From: Spirodela intermedia
Taxonomy: Eukaryota; Streptophyta; Magnoliopsida; Alismatales; Araceae
DNA: 64,000 nt
Assembly (NCBI GenBank): GCA_902729315.2
Contig: LR746277.1
Location: 3,167,001 to 3,231,000, forward strand
Direction of reading: 5' to 3'
The notes under the pieces were generated by a model. The model did not search any database. It was not told the DNA's origin and saw only the letters and a program-made list of their open reading frames with translations. The stretch's first letter is position 1. The number at the start of each line of letters is the position of its first letter. Shown in pieces: positions 33,227 to 45,155 of the stretch. A program made the position numbers and the translations under genes.

Positions 33227-33957
33227 CTCTATCTACCCAATCCCTTTTCCTCCCGGCTCAAGCTGCTTCCTACGGCAGAATCGAAGGATCTCCTTCACAA
33301 AAATGGCGATAGCCCTGCAGTCCCGTTCTAATCCGGGTGTGAAGGATCAATCAGCTGAGATATCTCAGATCCAAAGTCCTCAGAGGCCACACAGGGAGAT
33401 CAAGCCCTCCCGCAACGGGGCTGGCTAGGGTTAGGGTTAGCCATTCCCCTGATCCTCTTGGGGAGGAAGAAGGGAAGGTTGTACCTCTGTTTTCTCGATC
33501 GACGAAGGTGGCCTGCCTTTTCGTCTCCCCCCTCCTTCCATTTGGCGACATATCTTCCAGGTGAACCCATCTAACACAATCTACGCCATCCGTCCTGGAG
33601 CCAACGGTTAATATTGGCCAGATGCTCCCGACTCTAAAATCAGACAAAGGCCAGAAGTGCCACGTGGCCTGTCGGGCCAGCTTTAAAGAACAGGGAAACT
33701 ACGCAGAGAGGTGGTCGGTTTCCCCTGGCCGGAGGTTTGGCGGCGTTGGCGAAGGGGAGAGGCAGGGGATCGCTCCGTTCTCTGCAGAATCGCGTGGAAT
33801 CAGGCGAGGAGTCCAGGAAGAGGAGGGGGAAATTCTATAAGATGTCTGATCCTTCCGATTGTTCGAGCCGAAGTTTCGGGATCTGAAAGGCCTGCCGTCT
33901 CTCAGATCGGATCTGTAGGGTCCTGGGGGAAGGTGGGGGGGCTCGGATGATCTGAAG
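33227..33957. promoter_or_regulatory. Bidirectional intergenic promoter with telo-box repeat
   Basis: Start codons of the At4g26450-like gene (left) and CLC-f (right) face away across 731 bp. At about 33424–33439 the sequence ctagggttagggttag contains two tandem telomere-type units. Telo boxes (AAACCCTA) are common in promoters and 5' leaders of plant genes for translation and growth. A tgggcc-like element is absent, but gtggcctgtcgggcc lies near 33664. No frame of interest is present. Confidence 0.5.
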
Positions 33958-36900
33958 ATGTCAGGGGGCGAGTTCGAGTTGGAAGACCACAGGTCTTTGC
34001 TCCGTTCTAACCCGTCAGCTTCTGTGCCCGATTTGGAAGGTCAGGGGTCGGCGACACCGAGGAAGAAGGGAATTGGAGAACTACTACGCCAACTGGATCG
34101 GGGGCTCTCCGGCCGACGGCTGACTAGGAGGTACTCGGATACCCGGGCGGACTCTACGCCGCTGTCGCCGAGTCGTCTTGGCCCGGCGCTGCATGCAACA
34201 GGATCTGTGCCGGATGAGCTTGGGGATGGGGCACCTCCGGAGTGGGCGCTGTTGCTCATTGGTTGCCTTCTTGGGGTTGCTACAGGCGTTTGCGTGGCTG
34301 CCTTTAATCGTGGGGTGAGGTTTTTTTGAAGACGGTACCAGTCTGTTTTTGATTTTTTTTCTCTTTTATTTGTGCATGTATAATTATCTTTCTACGGTAA
34401 TTTCGTATCTCTTCCTGGTGCTCACACTAAATGACAGCTTTCCCAAAAAAATTAGAAAAGGATACTCTTATGATATCACTTCACGAATGATGATCAGCTC
34501 ATTTTATTGCCTTTCGTCCATTTCGTCATGGCCGGTCATCTTTGAAATTTCTTCTTAATGACATTGATTTTATACCAGGTCCACATAATACATGAGTGGG
34601 CGTGGGCAGGTACTCCAAATGAAGGTGCTGCATGGCTGCGTATGCAGAGGCTGGCTGATACATGGCACAGAATTCTGTTAATACCAGTAACAGGAGGTGT
34701 AGTTGTTGGCATGATGCATGGACTTCTTGAAATTTTTGACCAAATTAGGCAGTCCAGATCTTCCCAAGGAACCGGTGTCGATCTTTTATCTGGAATTTTC
34801 CCCACAGTAAAGGCTATCCAGGCAGCTGTGACCCTTGGTACTGGATGTTCTTTGGGTCCTGAAGGCCCGAGTGTTGATATTGGCAAGTCATGTGCATATG
34901 GTTGTTCAGAAATGATGGAGAATAACAGAGAGAGAAGAATTGCACTCGTTGCTGCTGGAGCTGCAGCTGGAATTGCTTCTGGTATGGGATCTTGCCATTC
35001 ATTTTAGTTTTGGTGAATAAGTATTGATATTGATTCGATTTATATTCTTTACTATTGAGAGAAGTGTAACTGTGGCTAGACTACCTCCCTCTACTCCATC
35101 TTCGTATTTATGTTTTATTCTCATATACTGTAATTGAGCAGGCCATTTCTTATGTATTTTAAAGTGGGACTCCCACGGTGCTCTATCTTCCGATTGTTGT
35201 TTTGTATTGAATCATTAAGGATTAACTTTCCTTTTCACTTTTCGTTATTTTCTGTGATTTTGCGCCATATCAATTTGTAGTTATTAAATTAACAACTTTT
35301 AGCATTCAGATGCTTTCTAGATCTCCTGTATCCAGACTCCATTTTCAAATTCTGAATAGACACAATGGTTTGAGTGAGTAGATGAGCGCATATTATCTCA
35401 CAAAAGGGAACCAGAGTAGGATGACACAGCAAGTTGGAAATTGACTTGTTTTTTTGTGTTTCATGGATGGACGTTAAACCATATTGTAAATTCCTTGTTT
35501 TCTGTCTCTTGAGAAGTGAGAGAGATGTTCTACTGGGGAACACCCCTAGAGTAGGGATATCAATCCTTGTATCGTGTGACTCTATTCTGAAGTTCCACCT
35601 TGTTTTCTGAAATTTTGGAGAGACATGCATACTGTATTCAGAGGACCTACAAGTATCACAGGTAGTGTCACAGGTTCATTATAAATACAAAAAAGTGGAC
35701 CTACAAGGTATCTCCAGTGCTCTATTGAAAACACTCTACTGTATCAGGGGTCTATGGTACAATGATGAAGACTTGTCATTCCTCTCAATTTGTAGGTTCC
35801 ATAAGGATTGACTTTGTTGGAGTGAATTTACATTAATAGAAAATATATGTATTGGTTAAGATTATATTTCTTGCATGTCTGCCATGCCTTTTCATGCTGT
35901 TGGTGTTGGAGAGAGAGGGTTTTTGAATATTGGGGATTGTGCCTTCAACTTGTAGTATGTGATAGGAGTTGAAAGCTGTTATCAAATTTAGTGGTTGCCG
36001 GATAATGCTTCTTGACCAGATAATGGGAAAACATGTGGGGACAATGTAATGATGGAACATGGGATGAATTTTAGTAGTGGTAAAGGATAGATGGCGAAAT
36101 ATTTTGAGAGCTAAATTGTGTTCATTGGCGGTAAGAGCTGATTAATTGGGTTCAAGTAAGACTGGGTGAAGAAGCGGCCACATGTGATACTAGATTTTTG
36201 ACATAAATTCAGATTCAGAGTAATTTTAGGGCATGAATTTAATTGTGAATCACAACTCTTGGGAAAGCTGAGAAGAAGAAGCCTATAGTTGCAGTTGGTT
36301 TTTTTTCTTATCAGATTTGACTCGGATTATGGATTACAGTGGTGGCAATAACAGATGATGTGCAGATAGCACCAGGGTGGTTGTAACATCGAAGGATTAA
36401 TAAAGAGAGTGCTCGACGGCCCTATTCAGTGTTAGGATCGTAGAGGGTTAGTTTTCCAATCATTGTGCCCAATGGGTAGGCAGTAGTGGAAAGTTGATCT
36501 TTTTTGGTTAAGATTCGAGGTTACCATAATTGTTACTAATGTGGGGGAGCGATTTTATGGCGGATGCTTTGAGAAGAAGGTGGTATGTGATGAATCTGTT
36601 GCTATTGCTTTTATAAATTGACTGTATTGAATGTACGGGGCAATGGGACTTATTCAGTCATGTCACCCAGAACTGGAAGTGGTAGAGGTTATTGAAAAGT
36701 AGTGGGTATAATGAAGCAGCTGGTACAAAGGGAGCATAACTAGATGCAGTTAGCAAAAGAGTTTTTGATGATTGAAATAAATCCTGGGCAGAAAATCATC
36801 TGAAAAACTTTTGATATTTTCCTACATTGATCAGCCTCTTGTTGTTCTCATGGTCCATCCTTCAGGTTCAGTTGAGTCTTTAGTGGAATCAAGAATCAGC

Positions 36901-39900
36901 AGTATCGAATCTTAAATCAGCCTGAGTTGGGAAGATCCGCTATATTTGAATTGAACGAGGATAGGCTGGTACCAGTAAAACATTGAGCAATTGTCAAGAA
37001 TATGGTCAAATACGATATGAATTGCTTGAATTGAGCCTTTCTTCTTTTTTTTTAAATAATGCGTTTGTGGAATGTTAAGATCTTTAGTTTTGGGCTGATG
37101 TGAAACAGTTGTTGATTGCAATCTTCCATCATCATCTAGTTAGCTGACGAGATTAAATCAGTGGTCACTTTTGGAGATCTGCTCCCAATTTAAAAAATGG
37201 AAAAAGGCTCCATTCAGGACTGGTTTGTCTTTTTTGTGCTATGGAAGGTGGGTCAGTATACTTTTGTTTTAGACGTTGTACTAGCTTTGTGCAATATGTA
37301 TTGTGATGGAAACTACTTAAACTTTTTGTGGATATTATTTTTATTTTCCTAATGTGTCTGATATTTTTGGTATGATTTCAGCTCATCAGTCATTTATCAA
37401 CCCATTATTAGCACATTGAGATTAGGATCTAAACCTAACTTGTTCATTATGTTATCTTCTATTATTTTTCTTCTGACATTTATTACTTCTATCCTTTGCA
37501 AGAGTAATTATTGTCCCCCTGCTTGAATTTCAGGCTTCAATGCTGCAGTTGCTGGCTGCTTCTTCGCTATAGAAACCGTTTTAAGGCCTCTTAGAGCTGA
37601 AAACTCGCCTCCATTTACTACTGCAATGATTATATTGGCGTCTGTTGTATCATCCACAGTGTCTAATGTTCTACTTGGAGAAAGGCCAGCTTTTACTGTG
37701 CCCACGTATGATCTGAAATCTGCTGCTGGTATTTTATCTTATTCTGACCCAACTGTGTATTGTTGGAATTGGATATATATGTATATCTATATATTGTAAT
37801 TATGTTGATGACCATTGTTTTAGGTTATTGTGCAAGTTTGGTTGCAGTCATTCTCTTTAGACATTTTCCTAATCAAGATGCTTAAGTTATCTGGCCTCTC
37901 TTGTTCTGAGCACATGTGCTCTCTATAATGCCTAAATTATTTTCTGAAAAAAAAGGTTTATTGTGAAAATGCTACACCTGTGTTGCTGAGTGATGCTATG
38001 GCTACCGAACTGTTTTAGAACTTTTTTTTCTCTCACATTTGTGGGTGTCATTGGTTGGTCAATTGCCTGCTGCTGTCAGACTAGCCTGTACGCTGCTGTT
38101 TTGGCTAATACTCCATTTTAATTTTTCCTCATCGATGCTTGTCTAATTTTGTCTAATTTCTGCGCATGTAGTTTACTTTGATTCGCGGCAGTCTTACCTC
38201 AGCATCATGCAGTTCATTTAAGGCTTTGATCTTTGTTCTATGCTTTTATTACTATTCGAGTTTTGATGGTCCTTTTATATAATTTTTGTAAATCGTGCTT
38301 GGTATAAAGATACTTATTATTATTTTTTGGGAGAGTGCGAGCTTCTTAGACAGTATGAATTTTTTTTTTGCACTTTTTAAGCTTGATTTTCTTCTTCCCA
38401 TTCATAAGTAAGATTTCTGTTTTTCCACCTTGCAGAGTTGCCCTTATATCTCATCCTTGGTATGCTCTGTGGGGCTGTAAGTGTGGCATTCACTCGATTG
38501 GTTGCTTGGTTTACAAGGTTTTTTGACTACTTAAAGGAAAGATTTGCACTTCCTGCGGTTGTTTGCCCTGCTTTAGGGGGTCTAGGTGCTGGTATAATAG
38601 CTCTGAGGTACCCTGGGATACTGTATTGGGGATTTACAAACGTGGATGAAATTCTACATACGGGCAAAAGTGCTTCTGCACCTGGCATATGGCTTTTAAC
38701 TCAGCTAGCTGCGGCAAAAGTGGTAGCAACTGCTCTGTGTAGAGGTTCTGGGCTAGTAGGCGGCCTGTATGCCCCAAGTTTGATGATTGGTGCTGCTGTT
38801 GGGGCTGTCTTTGGTGGTTCTGCTGCAGAATTAATAAACTCTGCTATCCCGGGAAATGCTGCTGTTGCTCAGCCTCAAGCCTATGCCCTGGTATTTTCAG
38901 TTGAATTTTCCCCTGTTAAAAGTGAAATTTGGTTCACGAAAGATAACATGTCTTTCCCAAATGTCCAGGTTGGAATGGCGGCCACATTAGCTTCTGTTTG
39001 TTCTGTTCCCCTGACATCAGTTCTACTTCTGTTTGAACTGACAAAGGACTACAGGATTCTTCTTCCTCTTATGGTATTCTTGGCCTTTCCTTATGCTGTT
39101 TTCCTGGCTTGTGCAATGTTTTCCATTTATTACATAGAACTTTCCCAGTCTTTTGTTCGACTGGATTACAGGACTCTTCCTCCGATCATGGTATTTTTGG
39201 CCTTTGTCCTCTGCCTTCTGGAATTGTTTTCTACTTTATACATCGAGCTTTCTTTTTTCTTGTTAATCTTTTCTTTTAATATCCATTGTGTTCATGAACT
39301 GGTAGGAGGGTTGGTTTTAGTATTTCCGTGCACAATATTTTTCTGATGTCTCATTTGTACGTATGGGCACGTTTTTCGCTTTGTAGTTGGCTCATTGTTA
39401 TCTTTTTTTATTTTTGGATGAAAATATTGCAATAATATTTTTAACTTTGTCATTTCATCCCTGCTGCACATTAGAAAATAAGCAGTCTTTACAGTAGATT
39501 CTATGGGGATCTGACATAAAATAATTGTGGCAGGGTGCTGTTGGTTTAGCAATATGGGTACCCTCCGTAACAAATCAGCCCAAGGAAAGAGAGGCATATT
39601 CCCGTGGTCATGGTTATTCTACTGTTTCCCCGGTTGAAGAGAAAAATGAGGCTGTTTTGAGATCAGATGGAGGTGATGATTTAGAACTCTCAATTGTAGG
39701 TGGCAATACAAGCCTAGAGATAGATGAAGATGCCATTCTTGATGAACTGAAGGTTTGCCCTTGACCTTTGTTCTTTTACATACTAATGCTCTTCGCCATT
39801 GCTGATATTTGCATAAGATGCCGGAATTTAGTAGAGTTATGTTAACTGACCATTCTGTCAACAAAAGGCTTAGAGAATGTGTTTGTGCGCAGGTCTATCA

Positions 39901-41268
39901 AGCAATGTCAAAAAACTATTTGAAGGTTTCAGGACTGATTACTGTAATGGAAGCAATGACGCTAATGCATGATAACCAGAAGACTTGTCTATTAGTCGTT
40001 GACGCTGAAGATATGCTCGAGGGAATTCTTACTCTTGGTGATGTTCGCAGAGGAGTATCTAGACAATCTGCAGAAACGTCCAGTTCTCCGGAGTGTGATT
40101 CAGTAGTTTCTGATGTATGTGGATTCTTTCAACTATATTCACGTAGCGTTTTGCTTGTTTCAGAACTGTTCTTGGTGCAATTGCTGAAAAAGTTTTGCTC
40201 AATGTCGTCATGATTTGATATCACTGTATAGATGGCTATTTAAAAAGGCTGAGAAATCAAATATACTGTTAATTTTTTCACAATATCACTATGGACTATA
40301 TTCTTTTTACTTCATTTGGTTTTTGATAGAAATTTTCTAGTAGCTCTCCCAGTTCTCTAGAGTATCTCTCTTAATTTGACCAGCTGGTGCTACATATTTC
40401 TGGAAGTGTCTGCATATTTCTTATCTTGATGAATGGTTTTGACACTCTTCATGCATTATTTTTCATATTCTGGAAGAAAAGATTGAGCCAGATACGTCCC
40501 CCAGATACATCGCTCATAAGGGAACCCAATTGCCTCATCTCAACCGCAGGATTATTGTTTGCTCCCATACGATAGCCATGATTTTATGAATCATTCCAAC
40601 TGGTTCTTTATTGCATCCCCGAAGCTTCCTTCTTTCCTTTTTTGTTATTCTATTAGCTCCCTTGGGCTACTAATCATAACCCCCCAAAGGAAGACTCAAC
40701 CTGTTCGTTGTTCATGATTTCACTGATTTCATCAAAGGAACGACGTCGTATAAGAACTGGATTTCCCTGGCCTTTGGTTGGCTTTTGTTCTGAAGAACTT
40801 GTTCTTACTGCGCATCTCACCCTCGTCAGGTGAGCGACTGCCTCGTATCTTCCATCTGCACACGGAGCACAAGCTATAACGGAAGCGTCCGAGGGCTCTT
40901 AACATGCTTCCCAGACACCGAGTTGACGACCGCAAGGCAACTAATGGAAGCGAAGAACGTGAAGCATCTACCAGTCGTCGGACGCGGTGGTGACTCGAGA
41001 AAGGATCGAAAGCGCAAGCTTCTGGGACTTATTCGCTATGACTCAATCGCTCGCTGTCTACGGTCAGTGATTCTCTTTTATCTTCCTAGAACTGCTCATG
41101 CCCATCACATGCCGTTGCCTCTGCCTTCTCCCCTCCCTGATGCTTCTCGGACATGATTCTCTTCTAGTATCATTGACTCTGATGATTTGCAGAGAGGAAG
41201 TCGATCGCCGGAGAGCTTCCCACCGCCAGAAAGCAGATCATCTGGAGCTGATCACGAATGGTCACTGA
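33958..41268 (+). CDS. CLC-F: Chloride channel/transporter CLC-f
   Basis: Nine exons, 33958–34314, 34579–34981, 37534–37728, 38436–38890, 38969–39073, 39534–39752, 39893–40114, 40830–41062 and 41193–41268, join into 754 residues; every junction is GT–AG and phase-consistent. CLC proteins are dimeric anion channels or H+/anion exchangers in membranes; CLC-f is the divergent plant clade reported mainly at Golgi-type membranes. A hydrophilic N-terminus of about 95 residues precedes the first membrane helix (WALLLIGCLLGVATG). The ion-path motifs are GTGCSLGPEGPSVDIG, with gating E214 and Pro in place of the Arg of GREGP, GIASGFNAAVAG and GGLYAPSLMIGAAVG. A C-terminal CBS pair includes MSKNYLKVSG, LLVVDAEDMLEGILTLGD and KHLPVV. 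Exon 5 is followed by a partial duplication and intron 4 is frame-neutral (see findings). Confidence 0.95.
34982..37533 (+). other. CLC-f intron 2 (2.55 kb)
   Basis: This is the longest CLC-f intron. It is T-rich, with no coding frame or RNA gene recognised. A less AT-biased segment at about 35,830–36,920 contrasts with its surroundings and could be an old insertion, but no terminal repeats were found. Confidence 0.5.
39047..39280 (+). repeat. 117-bp tandem duplication spanning the CLC-f exon 5 donor
   Basis: Copy 1 starts at 39047 (gactacaggattcttc) and copy 2 at 39164 (gattacaggactcttc). The first 50 bases, including the exon end and donor atg/gtatt, are well conserved; the remainder aligns with small gaps. 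Copy 1 carries the exon 5 end at 39073; copy 2 carries the matching site at 39190. Confidence 0.8.
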
Positions 41269-42338
41269 ACATCATCGAGACGGTGGTGCTACTTTCTCAA
41301 GTGCAGCCGCAGAGAGAGAGAGAGAGAGTCCTGGTGCTGGGACGTCTCCGACACTGAGGGTGTCTGAGATTTCCAGTCCACGGAGCTAGTCTGAGATTTG
41401 CTTCGATGGAGGAACGGAAGGTGCTCCTCGTTTATTTTTTTGCTAAATATGTATTATTATTGTGGTGAACAGGTGTTAGGAGGGTTATACACATGAATGT
41501 TGCTGTAGCCATTGAGGGGGGGGGGGAAGGGGGAGGACGGACGCCCTTGTATATAGAGAGAGAAACAATGTGCTGTTGCTGTGGTTCCTCTTGATTGGAT
41601 GTCATGTACGGGAAATCTTGCTCCCTGTAAGCTTTTTCTTTTTGGCTGTTTCAGTGTTCTACGATTCCAGAGAGCTCGGTTTATCTGTTTATGTGCAGCT
41701 TTGATCCCTTACATGGTCCAATCCAACGTATGAAGTGTGTTCCCTTCTACCATGTATCTGGGCCAATATCATCTGTATTGCTCTCTCTCTCTCTCTCTCT
41801 CTCCTGAAATTGGTCCAAAAATATGACCCAAAGATGCGTACCTTCACTCTAGCTAATCTGCATGGTAGAACTGCTATCAGTTTATATGTCTTCACCTTCC
41901 ATGCTCGACGTTGATGGGACTGCTACAGAAAAATGTGTGCTGTCGAGCATTCTTTTAGCTGTGAAACATGAAAAATAAGGTGCGATAAGTCAAGTACTTT
42001 GCCACAATAAGTGTGGGAATTAGTTCTAGTCTAGAAATTTGTGAGGCTACCATGCACACCTCTCTCTCTCTCTCCCTCTCTCTCTCGCTAGCCATAATCG
42101 ATCCAAGGTTTTATATGGATGCGCAATTTTGTGCTAAGGTTGGCAAGAGAAGGCTCTCGCCCGACGTTGACTTGAATGTATATGGAACAGATTATGTAGC
42201 CTTGAGCGCAAATACAGCGACTGTGCGACCAAGAAGCCAGAACGGAGATCCAATGGTGAGGGCCCGACGCTGTGGAATCCACCTCTCGTTTGGCCGCCAA
42301 GCCCTCTTCTTTCCGATGTAAACGACGACGACGGCAAC
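41269..42338. other. CLC-f 3' side and RCC1-gene upstream region
   Basis: No gene is supported. The interval contains a G run near 41517–41526 and CT tracts at 41781–41803 and 42059–42088. It probably holds the CLC-f 3' untranslated region and the promoter of the RCC1-repeat gene in tandem orientation. Confidence 0.4.
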
Positions 42339-44462
42339 ATGCATCTGCTCCCACGATATCTGCGCCGGTGGCCGCCGAGCGATCGCCGTCCCGCCTCGCT
42401 TCATGGGACCGGGAGAAGGTACTGCAGTGGCGGCGGCGGCGGCGGCGGCGCCACTACTGTCTTCAGCTTCGGAGACAACAGCATGGGAGCGCTGGGCCTC
42501 CCCGGTCACCTCTGCGATGCGTACGAGCCCACCCGGATCCCCTTCCTCCCCGCCCACGGCGTCATCTCCAGTATCGCCGCCGGTCACTACCACTCTCTTG
42601 CCGTGACCTCTTCGGGAGAGGTCTGGTCGTGGGGCCGGAACGACGAGGGCCAGCTCGGCCGAGGTCTCGCTACTACAAGGTCTCCTCTTTTTCTCTCACA
42701 CCCTGGCTCTGCGGGCAATACATTTCCTATCGTCCTGGCATCCGCTCGGCTCTCTCGTCCCGTTGTCCCTCGTTTCGGCTCGTCCTCCTCCGAGGGTTTC
42801 TCTCACTTTCATACAGATTTTCACTCGATACCAATCATTTCCTTCACATGGAATTTCCTAGCCGCTCCGAGGGGCCTAGCTTGAGCCTTCGTGTTCGATG
42901 GAAATTATGTGGGTGATGCTGCCGGACTGTGGAAGTTCCCTCGATGTTTTCTATTTTTGAGGCTGCTTGACGTCTAGCTTGCAACCCAGACGCCATTGCT
43001 TGAGGTCAACTGGTCACACAAAAAAGGGGCCATTTTTGGAGATGATTAGATCGGCAGTTGCAGCAGCAGCAGCAGCAGGGATTGAAAAGAACTCGACCCA
43101 GTAGATGTGAAACAGATCCCTCCGATTAAGGAATTCTTCGGATGTCCTCGGAGATAGTTCCACAAAACTGCGTTTTTTTTGTCCCCATGTTTTGAGCTCA
43201 TGTTTCTAAATTTGGTCCCTGACAGAGACACTTGGCATGAACCAAGGAAGGTGGAGGGCCTAGAACACATTAGAGCCCGGGCTGCATTTGCTTCTGGTGT
43301 TGTCTCTGCGGTCGTCGGGGATGATGGGTCTCTCTGGGTGTGGGGGAGATCCAAGCGTGGCCAACTAGGTCTCGGCAGCGGAGTCACAGAAGCTATTAAG
43401 CCTACCAAAGTCAACGCACTCGAAGGGGAGGATATTGTCAAGGTGCCCAGTAATGATCGTTTGGATTTTTATTTTTTTTAAGTTCATAAGCTTCAATCTT
43501 CTTCATCCATTCTTTAACCGGCGTTGACCCACCTTCACCTTGCAGTAGAAAGATACTTACAGCAGATCTTCTGTGCAGGCGTCATTTGGATGGGGGCATG
43601 TTTTGGCTCAGACTTCAGATGGGAAATTGTTTGGATGGGGTAATTCGGGGGACGGAGGATTGGGGATATTGAGTGGAAACTCAGATGCATCGTCCACCCC
43701 GCTGCCTGATTCAGATCCGTCAAGAACACCCAGAGCTTCTTCCGCCGCCATAATGGAAGCTGTCAAGAGAATGGTCTTGGATAAGATGGAGAAGGAGAAG
43801 AGCATGCCGATAGTATGGGAGCCTTGTAAGCTTGAAGAACTCGACGGCCGTATGGTCTCTGATGTGGCATGTGGGCTCGATCATTCCCTAGTGCTCTGCT
43901 GTAAGAATGTTTTTTTTTTCTATATTTAGCGTGAGAAAAATACTATTTTTGTATCTGGTTAGCTTAGTTGCTCTTGTATTTTTCAGCTGACGGCTCGCTG
44001 CTCAGCTGTGGAAGAAACACGTACGGCCAGCTCGGGAGGCCCTGTGATGGGTTCAGGATGCTGCCGGTGGCGCTACCATTTCCACCTGTGTCTCTTGCAG
44101 CAGGTCTTGGTCACTGTCTTGTGCTGTGTAGAGTTCCCCAAGAGGAAGAGTCCACTGGGATCGTCTCCTGGGGATGGAATCAGAGCTCCCAACTGGGCCG
44201 GCAAGGGGAGGGCGATCGGCCGGAGATGGTCAACGGCATGGCAGGGGAGAAGCCCGTGGTCATCTCAGGTGGCCGAGTGCACTCCATTGCCATCACCTCT
44301 GGAGGCAATGCGTGGGCATGGGGGAGCGGCAGGAATGGCAGGCTCGGCATGGGAAGCTCGGTGGATGAGCCGGAGCCGGCATGGCTGGAGAGCTTGGAGG
44401 GCCTGCAAGTCCTGCAAGCTGCGTGTGGGTTTGACCACAGTCTCCTCCTTGTGGCTGTGTGA
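42339..44462 (+). CDS. RCC1-repeat (beta-propeller) protein, RUG/UVR8-like, probably organellar
   Basis: Exons 42339–42679, 43226–43442, 43579–43900 and 43987–44462 join in phases 2, 0 and 1 into 451 residues. The sequence carries successive RCC1 blades: VFSFGDNSMGALGLPG, VWSWGRNDEGQLGRG, LWVWGRSKRGQLGLGSG, LFGWGNSGDGGLGILSG, LLSCGRNTYGQLGRP, IVSWGWNQSSQLGRQ and AWAWGSGRNGRLGMGSS. That makes about seven, enough for a closed propeller. The N-terminus (MHLLPRYLRRWPPSDRR) is Arg-rich and lacks acidic residues before residue 14. It continues to RRYCS, a plausible mitochondrial presequence and cleavage context. Plant relatives include UVR8 and the RUG proteins, of which RUG3 aids mitochondrial nad2 splicing. 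It lacks the UVR8 tryptophan-triad context as far as I can see, so UV-B sensing is unlikely. The exact orthologue is undecided. Confidence 0.88.
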
Positions 44463-45155
44463 TGAGGGTTTTCGATTTATCTCCACTTTGGGAACCAAGG
44501 GAGCATTCAGCAGTTACTGGGTACGTTGACTCCCAAGGAAGAATATAAAGGATGTGGGATTATATAGTTTATTGTGTTTTTATATGAGTGATATTTTCAT
44601 AGAAATGAAAGTTGACTATATTTTCTTTGTGGCATCCATTTTTATGGTTCTGAACCTGCTGGATGCATGCAATACGTCAGTGTTGATCATGTATTTCTGA
44701 TTCCATGCAGAGCTTAGAAATGGCATCTCAAGCGTTGACATTTTGGGGTATAGAATTACTAAATTATAGCCAGCTGGTGCCTCTGTGCTGGAACAGGGTG
44801 GATTGTGGTTGACTTTTCTGAAGAAAAGTTACTATCTTCATGCTAACATTTGTGAAAAAAACACCAATAAAGTTGGTGGGATCATAGTGAATTAGTGAGG
44901 TCTTGGCATCCTTATTCTGAGACGTTTCTCTTCCTCTAGCTTGAGCATCGAACTGCATTTCCTCAAGCTTTCACCAGGCTTGGATTCCCCTGGAAGAGAT
45001 TCAAAGACAAAGCGAAAGAGGGAGGAGGAGCTTCCCTCTGATGAAAGCAGAAGGGCTTCGTCTGCAATTTGTTGTTGTTCTTCTTCTTCATCTTCTTTTC
45101 AAGAACAAATGATGTCCCCTGCGTGTGGTTATTTACAGGAAGCAGTGAACCAGTT
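44463..45155. other. Shared 3' region of the RCC1 and BRI1-like genes
   Basis: The two genes converge across 693 bp. No other gene is recognised. Both 3' untranslated regions are expected here. Confidence 0.45.

Noticed and set aside
39809-39892. Upstream extension of CLC-f exon 7 beginning MPEFSRVMLTDHS
   Set aside because: The acceptor at 39891/39892 gives the family sequence directly after exon 6 (LK then VYQAMSKNY); the extension is intronic.
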